Assembly: GCF_001730295.1 (NCBI RefSeq)
Contig: NZ_MIKA01000001.1
Location: 186,001-250,000, forward strand
Source: Enterococcus plantarum
GTDB lineage: Bacteria > Bacillota > Bacilli > Lactobacillales > Enterococcaceae
DNA: 64,000 nt
Direction: 5' to 3'
The position numbers and the translations under genes are program-made. The first letter of the stretch is position 1, and each line of letters opens with the position of its first letter. Shown piece after piece: positions 55,243-64,000 of this stretch. Below the pieces are notes generated by a model. It ran no database searches. It worked only from the letters and a program-made list of their open reading frames with translations, and was not told where the DNA came from.

Positions 55243-56514
55243 ATGGAAAGAGAATTTCAGACAGATCTAGCGTTTGCAAAAGAATTAGATGAGAAAGATC
55301 CCCTCAAAAATATCAGAGATCGATTTTATGTTCAGCCTGGAGAAATATACATGGATGGTAATTCATTAGGTTTGGCTTCAAAAGATGCCGAAAAAGCATT
55401 GTTAAATATGATGGATATTTGGAAAAAAGAAGGAATCAAACTCTGGGATGGTTTATTTCATTACGCAGGGAAGTTGGGCGAAATGTCAGCACCACTGATC
55501 AATGCTCATCCAGACGAAGTTGTCATTACAGGAAGTACCACAATCAATATTCATCAATGCATTAGCACGTTATATAAACCCACTAAAGAACGCTATAAAA
55601 TCTTAGTTGATGATTTGAATTTTCCGACTGATCGCTATGCTATTGATAGTCAGGTTCGTCTAAAAGGATATGAACCAAAAAACGCTGTAAAAGTTGTAAA
55701 AAGTCAGGATGGACGCCTAATTGATGAGTCGGCTATTATTGAAGCAATGACAGACGATGTCGCAATCATTCTTTTGCCGACCGTATTATATCGTAGCTCA
55801 CAAGTGCTAGATATGAAACGAGTGACAGAAGCAGCACATCAAAAAGGGATTCTCATTGGTTGGGATTTATGTCATGCTATTGGCGCAATACCAATGGATT
55901 TTAAAGATGTTGAGCCAGATTTCGCCATTTGGTGTACGTATAAATATTTGTCCGCTGGTCCAGGATCGATTGCCGGACTTTACATGAATCGAAAACACTT
56001 TAAAGAAACACCAGGATTAGCTGGTTGGTGGGGGAATAAAGATGATACGCAATTTGAATTAAAACATGAATTTGAGCATCAAAGAGATGCAAGCGGATGG
56101 CAAATTGGTTCTCCAAGTTTCTTGGCAATGGCGCCGTTAGAAGGGACATTAACAATTTTTAATGAAGTAGGAATGGATCAGATTCGGACAAAATCACTAT
56201 TGATTACCGCCTATCTAATGTATTTAATCGATGAAAAACTTGCAAAATATGGGTATGCAGTTGGTAATCCTCGTGAAGATAGCAAGCGAGGCGGGCACAT
56301 TTGTTTAGAACATGACGAAGCTTACAGAATATGTAAAGCATTGAAAGAAGCCAATATCATACCTGATTTCAGAGAACCTAATGTGATTCGATTAGCTCCA
56401 ATCGCTCTTTATAACACCTATGAAGAAGTCTACACATTAGTTGAAACATTAGAAGATATTGCAGTCAATAAAAAGTATAAAAAATTCAGTAATGAACGGA
56501 CATTAGTTGTATAA
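55243..56514 (+). CDS. kynU: Kynureninase
   Basis: PLP enzyme splitting kynurenine into anthranilate and L-alanine, 423 residues. YMDGNSLGL near the start, GWDLCHAIGA with Asp208 for the PLP ring nitrogen, and the PLP lysine Lys234 in WCTYKYLSAGPG. GLAGWWG and QIGSPSFLAMAPLEG match bacterial kynureninases. ATG 55243 follows AAGGTGA. Its product alanine is the substrate of the next gene. No tryptophan dioxygenase or kynurenine formamidase was found nearby, so kynurenine must come from outside or elsewhere. 3-Hydroxykynurenine could also be a substrate. Confidence 0.93.
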   Translation: MEREFQTDLAFAKELDEKDPLKNIRDRFYVQPGEIYMDGNSLGLASKDAEKALLNMMDIWKKEGIKLWDGLFHYAGKLGEMSAPLINAHPDEVVITGSTTINIHQCISTLYKPTKERYKILVDDLNFPTDRYAIDSQVRLKGYEPKNAVKVVKSQDGRLIDESAIIEAMTDDVAIILLPTVLYRSSQVLDMKRVTEAAHQKGILIGWDLCHAIGAIPMDFKDVEPDFAIWCTYKYLSAGPGSIAGLYMNRKHFKETPGLAGWWGNKDDTQFELKHEFEHQRDASGWQIGSPSFLAMAPLEGTLTIFNEVGMDQIRTKSLLITAYLMYLIDEKLAKYGYAVGNPREDSKRGGHICLEHDEAYRICKALKEANIIPDFREPNVIRLAPIALYNTYEEVYTLVETLEDIAVNKKYKKFSNERTLVV

Positions 56515-56535
56515 AAAAACAGTGAGGTGAAAAGC

Positions 56536-57648
56536 ATGCGTATCGGTATTCCAAAAGAAATCAAAAACAATGAAAACAGAGTGGCTATTACACCAGCCGG
56601 CGTAGTTAGTTTGATCAATAATGGACATCAAGTAATTGTTGAAAGTATGGCTGGTCTTGGTTCAGGATTTACAAATCAGGAATATGAAGAAGTAGGCGCT
56701 ACAATAGAGGACAACGTTGCGAACGTTTGGCAGTCTGAAATGGTTATTAAAGTCAAAGAACCTTTAAAAGAAGAATACCAGTATTTTCATGATGAGTTAA
56801 TTTTATTTACCTATCTTCATTTAGCCCCCGAACCTGAACTGACTGATTCTTTGATTGAAAACAATGTCACAGCTGTGGCTTATGAAACGATGAGCTTGAA
56901 TCGTACACTACCGTTATTGACACCAATGAGTGAAGTTGCTGGTAGGATGTCTGTACAAGTTGGTGCTCAATTTTTAGAAAAACCTAAAGGCGGAGAAGGA
57001 ATCCTATTATTTGGTGTTCCAGGAGTCGAAAGAGGAAAAGTTGTGATTATCGGTGGTGGAGTAGCTGGTACAAATGCGGCAAAAATTGCTATCGGGTTAG
57101 GGGCAAAAGTAACGATTTTAGATGTTAATCCTCATCGATTAGCTGAACTGGATGATCTTTTTGGCAATAATGTTCAAACCTTGATTTCTAACGCTTACCA
57201 CATTGAGAATAAAGTGAAAGAAGCAGATGTAGTAATCGGAGCAGTTTTGATTCCAGGTGCCAAAGCGCCAAAACTTGTGACTGAAGCGATGGTTAAACAA
57301 ATGAAGCAAGGGGCAGTTATCGTCGATATTGCCATTGATCAAGGCGGAATTTTTGAAACGACGGATCAAATCACTACACACGATAATCCAACGTATATTA
57401 AACATGGAGTTGTTCATTATGCTGTAGCAAATATGCCAGGTGCTGTTCCAAGAACATCTACCTTCGCGTTGACAAATGCAACGATTCCTTATGCTGTTAC
57501 GATCGCCAATAAAGGAATTGTACAGGCCGCAAAAGAGAACGAAACTATTTTAACAGGAATCAATACGTATAAAAAACATTTAACAATGGAAGCAGTGGCC
57601 AAAGATCAAAATAAAAACTATACATCTGTTAACGAATTACTAAAATAA
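56536..57648 (+). CDS. ald: Alanine dehydrogenase
   Basis: NAD-dependent conversion of L-alanine to pyruvate and ammonia. 370 residues, the standard length. N-terminus [16 protein letters not shown], catalytic Lys in VIKVKEPL, His in [11 protein letters not shown] fold [16 protein letters not shown], and the [13 protein letters not shown] loop. ATG 56536 lies seven bases behind GAGGTG; GTG 56527 is inside that site. 21 bases behind kynU, so the pair would turn kynurenine side-chain carbon into pyruvate. Ends at a very strong terminator. Confidence 0.95.
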   Translation: MRIGIPKEIKNNENRVAITPAGVVSLINNGHQVIVESMAGLGSGFTNQEYEEVGATIEDNVANVWQSEMVIKVKEPLKEEYQYFHDELILFTYLHLAPEPELTDSLIENNVTAVAYETMSLNRTLPLLTPMSEVAGRMSVQVGAQFLEKPKGGEGILLFGVPGVERGKVVIIGGGVAGTNAAKIAIGLGAKVTILDVNPHRLAELDDLFGNNVQTLISNAYHIENKVKEADVVIGAVLIPGAKAPKLVTEAMVKQMKQGAVIVDIAIDQGGIFETTDQITTHDNPTYIKHGVVHYAVANMPGAVPRTSTFALTNATIPYAVTIANKGIVQAAKENETILTGINTYKKHLTMEAVAKDQNKNYTSVNELLK

Positions 57649-57661
57649 AATACAGCGTTTA

Positions 57662-57713
57662 AATCATCTTATCTCTGAAGAATGAACATATTCAGAGATA
57701 AGATGATTTTTTC
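57662..57713 (+). terminator. Terminator after ald
   Basis: 18-bp perfect stem (57662-57679 with 57691-57708; core CATCTTATCTCTGAA) followed by T-run. Confidence 0.93.
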
Positions 57714-57779
57714 TTTTTATCTTTAAGGTTCATTTATGTTTCCTTTTATAAAATAAATTCAGTTAAAGGAGGCAATAAA

Positions 57780-58508
57780 ATGGTTAAACTTAAAAATAGT
57801 TTTCAAAGAAAAGAAAAAAAATATGCATTAACCCATACAATGTATTCCCAATTAAGAGAAAAATTAACTCCCTATATGCAAGAAGACGAGTATGGGTTAC
57901 ATACAATCCTTTCAATTTATTTCGACACTCAAGATTATGAGATGATCAGGCATTCGATAGAAAAGCCTGTATACAAAGAAAAGTTCAGAATTAGAAGTTA
58001 TGGTATCCCTACTGAACAGTCAATGGTTTTTTTGGAAATAAAAAAGAAAGTCAGTGGTGTCGTTTATAAAAGAAGGGTTGCTCTATCTTACCAAATAGCG
58101 AAAGAATATAGTCAAAAACCACATTCATTCAAGCTAAAAACAACAAAAGATCAGCAAATCAAACAGGAAATTGACTGGTTAGTTGCTCGCAGAAAATTAG
58201 AACCTAAAGTGATGATTGCATATGATCGACGAGCACTGTTTACTGCAGAAAATGACGATTTTCGACTTACCTTTGACTTTAATATTCGTTATCGAAAAGA
58301 AGAATTAACGCATACTTTAAATGATCAAGGTGAACGAGTAGCACCAGAAATCGATGTCTTAATGGAAGTCAAAGCATTGGGGGCATATCCACTTTGGTTT
58401 TCAGAAATCTTAGCAGCGCTTGATATTTATCCACTATCGTTTTCAAAATACGCTCAAACATATCAACGTTACTTATATTGCAAAGGAGATTTTCAGCATG
58501 TTGTCTAG
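57780..58508 (+). CDS. VTC-domain polyphosphate polymerase family protein
   Basis: 242 residues, entirely a VTC/CYTH-like tunnel domain. Basic residues expected in the tunnel are seen in FQRKEKKYAL, KFRIRSYG and EIKKKVSGVVYKRR, with acidic metal ligands in EIDVLMEVKA and SFSKYAQTY at the end. In yeast VTC4 this domain makes polyphosphate at the membrane. ATG 57780 follows AAAGGAGG. Overlaps the DUF4956 gene, which supplies membrane helices. Activity here is inferred. Confidence 0.85.
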   Translation: MVKLKNSFQRKEKKYALTHTMYSQLREKLTPYMQEDEYGLHTILSIYFDTQDYEMIRHSIEKPVYKEKFRIRSYGIPTEQSMVFLEIKKKVSGVVYKRRVALSYQIAKEYSQKPHSFKLKTTKDQQIKQEIDWLVARRKLEPKVMIAYDRRALFTAENDDFRLTFDFNIRYRKEELTHTLNDQGERVAPEIDVLMEVKALGAYPLWFSEILAALDIYPLSFSKYAQTYQRYLYCKGDFQHVV

Positions 58509-59175
58509 TTTATTAGTAGAAAGTTCAGTGGATGTATCAATCAAACAACTATTAATTTGTATTGTAGTTTCAGTTTTATTAGGTCTTTTAGTGGCTTACG
58601 TTCATATGTACAGAAATATTTATAGTAAAAACTTTGTCATTACGTTAGCCGTCTTACCTGTTTTAGTCCAATTGGTTATTATGTTAGTCAATGGTAATTT
58701 AGGCACGGGGGTCGCTGTGCTAGGTGCATTTAGTTTGATCAGATTTCGTTCAGTGGCAGGTGGTGCTAGAGAAATTACGAGTATTTTTTGGTCGATGGGT
58801 ATCGGTCTTGCTACTGGAATGGGCTACGTCAGTTACATTACGATATTTTCTTTGATTATTGCATTATTTTTACTTGTTTTGAATACACTTCATTTTGGTG
58901 AAAAGCAAAAATTGGCAGAAAGGGAAGTGAAAATCACGATTCCTGAAGATTTAGATTACCCAGGATTGTTTGATGATTTGTTTCAGCATTACACATACTC
59001 TGCCTATTTAGATTCAGTGAAGACCACAAATATGGGAAGTTTGTATGAACTACGTTATCGAATCACGTTAAAAGATAGTCGAATGGAAAAAGAATTAATG
59101 GATGCTATGCGTATAAGAAATGGAAATTTAACGATTGTTTCAGGAAAAGTTTCGACAAATAGAGAAGAATTGTAG
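58498..59175 (+). CDS. DUF4956 membrane protein
   Basis: 225 residues. Three to four membrane helices in the first 140 residues, with the family's conserved FSLIRFRSVAGGAREITSIF between them, then a cytoplasmic ferredoxin-like domain (KITIPEDLDYPGLFDDLF). ATG 58498 follows AAAGGAG and overlaps the VTC gene by 11 bases; the frame upstream overlaps VTC coding. DUF4956 genes regularly accompany VTC-domain genes in Firmicutes, and the two probably form one membrane enzyme. Confidence 0.85.
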   Translation: MLSSLLVESSVDVSIKQLLICIVVSVLLGLLVAYVHMYRNIYSKNFVITLAVLPVLVQLVIMLVNGNLGTGVAVLGAFSLIRFRSVAGGAREITSIFWSMGIGLATGMGYVSYITIFSLIIALFLLVLNTLHFGEKQKLAEREVKITIPEDLDYPGLFDDLFQHYTYSAYLDSVKTTNMGSLYELRYRITLKDSRMEKELMDAMRIRNGNLTIVSGKVSTNREEL

Positions 59176-59184
59176 GTGAATATC

Positions 59185-61041
59185 ATGAAAAAAACCAAAT
59201 TAGGTATCACAACTTTAACGATGTTACTCATTCTATTTACTGGATGTACCAAAACAACAAGTACAACTACTGCGACCTCAAAAAGTAATGAGAACGTTGT
59301 TGCGGTTCAGGAATCAAAAAAATCCTCTAATAATCAATATGGTAAATATGATGAAGAGGATTATGATGAAGGGTATGATAAAAAAACAGCCACAAAAATT
59401 GAATTAAAAGACTCAGGAAGTATTATAGATGGATCAGGTGTTTCTGAAAAAGATAATACGATCTCAATTACTGCAGGTGGTACGTATATTTTATCAGGAA
59501 ATTATAAAGGTCAGCTAAAAGTTAGTGCAAATGAGGAAACAGTACATTTAGTCATGAACAATGTTTCAATTAGCAATGAATCATCTTCTGCAATCTATGT
59601 TGAGCAAGCAAAAAAAGTTATTACTACTTTAGTAGAAGGTTCAAAAAATAGCCTTTCAGATGGTTCTGATTATACATTTGCATCAGCGGATGAAACCGAA
59701 CCAGATGCTACTTTTTTTAGTAAAGATGATCTAACAATCAATGGTTCTGGTACTTTAGATGTTACAGGGAATTATAGTAATGGCATTCGTAGTAAAGATG
59801 ATTTGGTTATTACTAATGGTGTTCTCAACATTACAGCCAAAAACAATGCTATCAAAGGCAAAGACTCTGTATCTATTGCAAATGGAACATTCTCTTTAAA
59901 AACAACTGAAGGGGATGGAATTCAAGCGAATAACAGTACTGATACAGATAAGGGGTGGGTTGCATTAGATGGCGGCACGTATACGATTCAGTCTGGGAAT
60001 GATGGCATTCAAGCGGAAACCAATCTGTCTATTGCGAAATCTGATCTCAAGATACAAACAGCTAGCGGGTATAACGATCAATCGATTGACACAACAGCAA
60101 GCTACAAAGGGCTGAAGGCAGCAGGAAATATCATTATTGATGATGGAACTTTTGACATAAATACAGCTGACGATGCAATCCATTCAAATGCAACAGTCAC
60201 AATCAATAATGGGACCTTTTCATTAACTAGCGGTGATGATGGTATTCACGCTGATACTGATTTGCTTATCAACAATGGGAAAATAACGGTCAGTCAATCA
60301 TATGAAGGCTTAGAAGGAGCAACGGTAACGATTAATGATGGTGATATTTCTGTTAAAGCATCCGATGATGGCATCAATGCTGCCGGTGGTAGCTCTGGAG
60401 AAGATGGACAAGAAGGACAATTCGGTGCAGATTCATTTGGTGAACCTGGTAGTGGTGGTGATAGCACAAAATTCATAGAAATCAATGGTGGAGCGACCTA
60501 TGTGAATTCTGATGGCGACGGTATCGACAGTAATGGAGATGTTCGAATGACTGCAGGTACGCTAATCGTAAATGGTCCAACTGACAGTGGGAATGGAGCA
60601 CTTGATTATGACGGAACTTTTACAATTGATGGTGGAATTTTTGCTGCAAGTGGGAGTTCGGGTATGGCAATGAGTGCTAGTGATACCTCTTCCCAAGCCG
60701 CACTAAGTCTTTTCTTCGATGATACCCAAAAAGCAGGAAGCCTAGTCAACCTTAAAAATGAAGCAGGTGAAACGGTCATTTCATTTGCGCCAGAAAAAGA
60801 CTTTTCTCACATTGCAATTAGTTCACCAGATTTAAAGGTTGGAGAAACAGTCACGTTATCTACTGGCGGTAAAGATTCTGGAACAGCAAAAAATGGATTA
60901 TACAGCGGAGGTGACTATACAAATGGAACAGAATTAGCAAACATTTCGCTTAATGGCGTATTAACGTCCGTTGATCAATCTGGTTCTGAAGTGACTGGTA
61001 ATCAAATGGGTGGAGGACCAGGTGGCCAACCGCCAAGATAA
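59185..61041 (+). CDS. Beta-helix lipoprotein, carbohydrate-binding/DUF4353-like
   Basis: 618 residues. Signal peptide with lipobox LFTGC, a Ser/Thr/Asp/Glu-rich linker, then a long series of parallel beta-helix turns with repeated NGTFSLTSGDDGIHADTDL- and NGGTY-like units (about residues 130-480). The end is Gly/Pro-rich (GNQMGGGPGGQPPR). ATG 59185 follows AGGTG; GTG 59176 touches the previous stop and lacks a site. Such proteins occur with CotH, VTC and DUF4956 genes in other Firmicutes. Surface carbohydrate or polymer binding is likely, not shown. Confidence 0.82.
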   Translation: MKKTKLGITTLTMLLILFTGCTKTTSTTTATSKSNENVVAVQESKKSSNNQYGKYDEEDYDEGYDKKTATKIELKDSGSIIDGSGVSEKDNTISITAGGTYILSGNYKGQLKVSANEETVHLVMNNVSISNESSSAIYVEQAKKVITTLVEGSKNSLSDGSDYTFASADETEPDATFFSKDDLTINGSGTLDVTGNYSNGIRSKDDLVITNGVLNITAKNNAIKGKDSVSIANGTFSLKTTEGDGIQANNSTDTDKGWVALDGGTYTIQSGNDGIQAETNLSIAKSDLKIQTASGYNDQSIDTTASYKGLKAAGNIIIDDGTFDINTADDAIHSNATVTINNGTFSLTSGDDGIHADTDLLINNGKITVSQSYEGLEGATVTINDGDISVKASDDGINAAGGSSGEDGQEGQFGADSFGEPGSGGDSTKFIEINGGATYVNSDGDGIDSNGDVRMTAGTLIVNGPTDSGNGALDYDGTFTIDGGIFAASGSSGMAMSASDTSSQAALSLFFDDTQKAGSLVNLKNEAGETVISFAPEKDFSHIAISSPDLKVGETVTLSTGGKDSGTAKNGLYSGGDYTNGTELANISLNGVLTSVDQSGSEVTGNQMGGGPGGQPPR

Positions 61042-61112
61042 TTGATTTTCATTGCTTTAAGGGCTGGTTTATTGATAGAATATAGCTATCAAATAGAACG
61101 AGGTGTTCATAT

Positions 61113-61685
61113 ATGTCCAAACGAGTTATTATTATGCATTTTGAAGTAGAAAGCCAAGCATATCAGGCATTCTCAGAAATAAAGAAACTATATGCTAACA
61201 AAAAGATCAAGGGGGAACAAATGGCTGTTGTAACGCATGTAAACGACGGCGTGCATCAGTTTAAAATCGATGATTTCCTAGATTTTACTGGTAATAACCA
61301 TACATCAACGAATAGTATGATTGGTATGCTGATTGGTATCTTAGGCGGCCCGTTAGGTATTCTACTAGGTTGGTTTGCAGGAAGTTTATTAGGCGCTTCG
61401 CAAGATGCGAAAGAAATTCAAGGTGCTCAAACCGTTTTTGAACATGTAACAAAGCAAATAGGTGAAGGGGAAACTGGTTTGATTTTGATTGCAGAAGAAG
61501 ATGATAATCGACCTTTGAACCAACTGATCATGAACGAATTAGGTGGCGAAATCACGCGTTTAGATTTTGAAGATGTAGAAAAAGAAATCACACATGCGAA
61601 AGATGTAGAAAAAGAAACAACTGATTCAGCTAAAAAATCTTGGCAAGATAAAAAACAAGATTCAACTGAAAAAAACGACCATTAA
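61113..61685 (+). CDS. DUF1269-like glycine-zipper stress protein
   Basis: 190 residues. An N-terminal alpha/beta region (VIIMHFEVESQAYQAFSEI), a central glycine-zipper hydrophobic hairpin (MLIGILGGPLGILLGWFAGS, about 70-95), then another alpha/beta part and a Lys/Asp/Glu-rich tail with a KDVEKE repeat. The layout suits DUF1269 membrane-associated stress proteins. ATG 61113 has GAGGTG upstream. Role unknown. Confidence 0.72.
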   Translation: MSKRVIIMHFEVESQAYQAFSEIKKLYANKKIKGEQMAVVTHVNDGVHQFKIDDFLDFTGNNHTSTNSMIGMLIGILGGPLGILLGWFAGSLLGASQDAKEIQGAQTVFEHVTKQIGEGETGLILIAEEDDNRPLNQLIMNELGGEITRLDFEDVEKEITHAKDVEKETTDSAKKSWQDKKQDSTEKNDH

Positions 61686-61718
61686 TCACTCATCAATGGT
61701 AAAATGAATAAATACACT

Positions 61719-61760
61719 AGAAGACGTGACAGAGAATTTTTCTACTCGTCTTCTTTTTTT
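61719..61760 (+). terminator. Terminator before the two-component genes
   Basis: AGAAGACG pairs with CGTCTTCT, with an inner AGAGAA/TTCT stem, followed by seven T. Confidence 0.8.
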
Positions 61761-61782
61761 GATTATAAGGATGTGAAAACAA

Positions 61783-62475
61783 GTGTTAAAAATACTCTTA
61801 GTAGAAGATGATGAAATCTTATCAGATAGTATTTTAGAGATTTTATCTGAAATCGGCGAAATCGTTCAAGTTTATGACGGAGAAGAGGCTTTATACGAAG
61901 GAGAACGAGGAATTTATGACTTAATCGTATTAGATTTAATGTTGCCATCACTATCTGGCGAACAGGTTTTAACGGGTTTAAGAAAGAAAAATATCTATAC
62001 ACCAGTTTTGATTTTAACAGCCAAAGATGGGCTACAAGATAAAGTAAACGGCTTTAAAAATGGTGGGGACGATTATTTGACTAAACCATTCCACCGAGAA
62101 GAATTGTTACTACGTGTTCAAGCATTAGCGCGTCGTTCATTAGGAATGAATGGAAAAAACGAGTTAATCGTTCACGATCTATGTTTAGATCTTGACAATC
62201 GACAACCAAGTTTTAAAGGGAATGACTTCACGCTCCAAGGAAAAGAATTCGATTTATTACATTATCTAATGCAAAATCAAGGGCGCATCATTACCAAAGA
62301 TCAATTGTTTGATCGAATTTGGGGATTTCAATCCGATACAACATTGACGGTCGTTGAGGTTTATATGAGTAATCTTAGAAAGAATTTAAAACCTTTTGGG
62401 CTTGATCGATGGATCAAAACGTTGCGTAATGTTGGTTATCTTTTTGAAGTACCAGAAGGGATAGAACATGAATAA
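61783..62475 (+). CDS. OmpR-family response regulator
   Basis: 230 residues. Receiver domain with acidic pocket EDDE, phospho-acceptor Asp51 in LIVLDLMLPS and Lys in DYLTKPFHREE, then a winged-helix DNA-binding domain (FDLLHYLMQNQGRIITKDQL, VVEVYMSNLRKNLK). Start is GTG 61783 with AAGGATG upstream. Overlaps the kinase gene by ATGA-type contact. Targets not visible; the VTC cassette upstream is a candidate by position only. Confidence 0.93.
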   Translation: MLKILLVEDDEILSDSILEILSEIGEIVQVYDGEEALYEGERGIYDLIVLDLMLPSLSGEQVLTGLRKKNIYTPVLILTAKDGLQDKVNGFKNGGDDYLTKPFHREELLLRVQALARRSLGMNGKNELIVHDLCLDLDNRQPSFKGNDFTLQGKEFDLLHYLMQNQGRIITKDQLFDRIWGFQSDTTLTVVEVYMSNLRKNLKPFGLDRWIKTLRNVGYLFEVPEGIEHE

Positions 62476-63760
62476 ACAACTAAGCAAAAAACAGAGATTC
62501 AATTATTTTTTGATCAACTTAATTTCATTTGCAAGTATCTTTCTGATTTTAGGTTTGATTGTATTTCAGCTACTACAGACATCTATATACCAAACAGTAG
62601 ATCATGACTTACAACGTTTAGCAACTGATCAAAAATTTCTACAACATCAAATGCTTCAGACTGAACAGCGGCAAGAAAACGTTTCTCAGTTAGGAAAATT
62701 CGATACACCGCCGCCCAATAATTTCCAGCAACAAGTGATTCTTTGGTCGAAAGATGGGAAGATACTGAATGAAGCAGAGTTAGGTTCTCGTTTTTATGAT
62801 TTTCAAAATTTGACGTTATCAACGGATCAATTGAGTACAATAAGCAGTATACAAACAAAAGACAGTAACGATCGAACTTTGCAATTTCGCTCGATTACAC
62901 TACCTGTTGAAAATCAGGATCAAGTCGCTTACATTCAGCTTTTAGTGAATATTGATCCAATCAAAGGAACTGTTGAACGGATTAAACAAATACTGATTAT
63001 CTGTATGATTATTTTTGGCTTACTATCGATTGCATTGAGTTATTTTCTCTCTAAATGGTTCATGAAACCTATTATGATTTCCTGGAAAAAGCAACAGGAA
63101 TTTGTTGAAAATGCATCTCACGAGCTAAGAACACCGCTAACAATCATTCAAGCAAAACTAGAAAAATTGTTTACCAAACCCAATCATACGATTTTAGAAG
63201 AATCTGAAACGATTGCTTTGTCTCTTGACGAAGTTCAACGTTTAAGTCAATTGACAAGCGATTTACTCTTATTAGCTCGCTCAGATTCCAATTCATTAAC
63301 CTTAGAAAAAGAGCCTATAAAGAGTAACAACTTTTTGAATACGGTTCTACTGCCATACCAAGAATTAGCTTTGGCAGAAGAAAAAGAGTTTATTATCGAT
63401 CTAGGCGAAGATCAGCAACTATGTTTCGATAAAAAAAGAATTCATCAATTACTGATTATTTTGTTAGATAACGCATTAAAATATACTGCAACTGGCGAGA
63501 AAATAACGGTCTTTTCAAGTGTTAAAAATAACGAATGGCTCATTAAAATCAGTGATACAGGTATAGGCATCGTTGAAGAAAATAAAGCCGCAGTATTTGA
63601 ACGATTTTATCGAGTAGAAGGATCTCGAAACCGTAAAACAGGCGGTTATGGCATTGGGCTTGCTATTGCGAAATGGATCGTAGAAGAACATCAAGGGAAA
63701 ATTGAACTCACAGATACTATGCCAAAAGGCACCACTGTTATTTTGCGTTTTCCTGTATAA
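62468..63760 (+). CDS. Sensor histidine kinase
   Basis: 430 residues. Two membrane helices (about 17-38 and 170-190) flank an extracellular sensor of about 130 residues. Phosphorylated His near residue 218 in NASHELRTPLTI, then the ATPase domain with LLDNALKYT, SDTGIGI and GGYGIGLAIAKW. ATG 62468 overlaps the regulator gene by 8 bases. Resembles CiaH-like kinases in size and order; ligand unknown. Confidence 0.93.
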   Translation: MNKQLSKKQRFNYFLINLISFASIFLILGLIVFQLLQTSIYQTVDHDLQRLATDQKFLQHQMLQTEQRQENVSQLGKFDTPPPNNFQQQVILWSKDGKILNEAELGSRFYDFQNLTLSTDQLSTISSIQTKDSNDRTLQFRSITLPVENQDQVAYIQLLVNIDPIKGTVERIKQILIICMIIFGLLSIALSYFLSKWFMKPIMISWKKQQEFVENASHELRTPLTIIQAKLEKLFTKPNHTILEESETIALSLDEVQRLSQLTSDLLLLARSDSNSLTLEKEPIKSNNFLNTVLLPYQELALAEEKEFIIDLGEDQQLCFDKKRIHQLLIILLDNALKYTATGEKITVFSSVKNNEWLIKISDTGIGIVEENKAAVFERFYRVEGSRNRKTGGYGIGLAIAKWIVEEHQGKIELTDTMPKGTTVILRFPV

Positions 63761-63831
63761 TAAATATTATTTGCTAAAGCAGCCACTTTCTTCTAAAATA
63801 AAGAAGAAGATTAAGGAAAGTTAGGTAGAAG

Positions 63832-64000
63832 ATGGAATTACAATTTTTAGGTACAGGAGCTGGGGTTCCAGCAAAACATCGTAACGTAAGTAGTATCGCT
63901 TTAAAATTATTAGACGAAAGAAATGCAGTGTGGCTATTCGATTGTGGGGAGGGCACTCAACTGCAAATTTTGAAAAGTACTATTCGCCCAAGAAAAATCG
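63832..64000 (+). CDS. rnz: Ribonuclease Z (partial, runs off right edge)
   Basis: The first 56 codons of RNase Z, which matures tRNA 3' ends. [20 protein letters not shown] and [14 protein letters not shown] are diagnostic for the family. The catalytic HxHxDH lies beyond the window. ATG 63832 has GGTAGAAG upstream, weak but in the right place. Confidence 0.92.
   Translation, partial: MELQFLGTGAGVPAKHRNVSSIALKLLDERNAVWLFDCGEGTQLQILKSTIRPRKI

Noticed and set aside
59560-60620. Possible tandem DNA repeats
   Set aside because: Similarity is at protein level (beta-helix turns); the DNA units have diverged, so this is a repetitive protein, not a DNA repeat array.
1-64000. CRISPR arrays, tRNA or rRNA genes, insertion sequences, phage genes
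   Set aside because: Looked for regular short repeats with spacers, tRNA cloverleaf ends, transposase motifs and phage structural genes; none was found.

Overview
The window looks like chromosome of a low-GC Firmicute, almost certainly an Enterococcus related to but not obviously identical with E. faecalis. This rests on a fused RNase PH/RdgB protein, an acid-tailed RNA polymerase delta subunit, the racE - rph/rdgB - phosphoesterase - cbpB - dapH - dapL order, the dnaG-rpoD block, the fur/gap/obgE neighbourhood, strong AGGAGG ribosome sites, and a second, streptococcal-like EF-Tu gene of the tufB type known from part of the genus. No rRNA, tRNA, CRISPR array, phage or insertion sequence was seen. 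Both ends cut through genes: an amino acid ABC permease on the left and ribonuclease Z on the right.

Layout. 1-2.98 kb: a four-gene polar amino acid (glutamine-type) ABC importer, minus strand. 3.4-6.8 kb: glutamate racemase, RNase PH/RdgB fusion, phosphodiesterase, then a c-di-AMP-type CBS protein. 7.0-12.2 kb: lysine/DAP biosynthesis genes dapH and dapL, separated by a three-gene YknXYZ/MacAB-like efflux system. 12.4-22.7 kb: housekeeping and stress genes (MscS, IlvE, glucosaminidase, aldo/keto reductase, glyoxalase, Nudix, HAD phosphatase, dNTPase, lipoyl transferase) plus a frameshifted PTS EIIA gene. 23.2-26.1 kb: an E1 alpha/beta pair of a thiamine-diphosphate 2-oxo acid or acetoin-type dehydrogenase with a SorC-type regulator and no E2/E3. 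26.3-31.2 kb: rpoE, then glcT-ptsG with an antiterminator-like leader. 31.3-36.8 kb: isolated tufB, a coding remnant behind it, mprF with an alpha/beta hydrolase, and a lysozyme-like protein. 36.9-40.5 kb: a P-type ATPase with an NfeD/SPFH pair. 40.7-46 kb: dnaG, rpoD and a zinc-ribbon membrane protein. 46.1-53.1 kb: azlCD, cvfB, fur with a Per-box-like promoter, a T-box (Phe UUC specifier) controlling DAHP synthase, gap, and obgE behind a long leader. 53.2-57.7 kb: an Lrp/AsnC regulator divergent from an MFS transporter, kynureninase and alanine dehydrogenase. 57.8-63.8 kb: a VTC-domain / DUF4956 / beta-helix lipoprotein cassette, a glycine-zipper protein and an OmpR-type two-component system.

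The most interesting candidate system is the kynurenine cassette at 53.2-57.7 kb. It contains a likely regulator, importer, kynureninase and alanine dehydrogenase, with no gene for making kynurenine, which suggests scavenging of external (host) kynurenine. Next are the VTC/DUF4956/beta-helix cassette, the orphan E1 pair with its SorC regulator, the horizontally acquired-looking tufB with a remnant beside it, and a family of large palindromic intergenic repeats that end in terminators.
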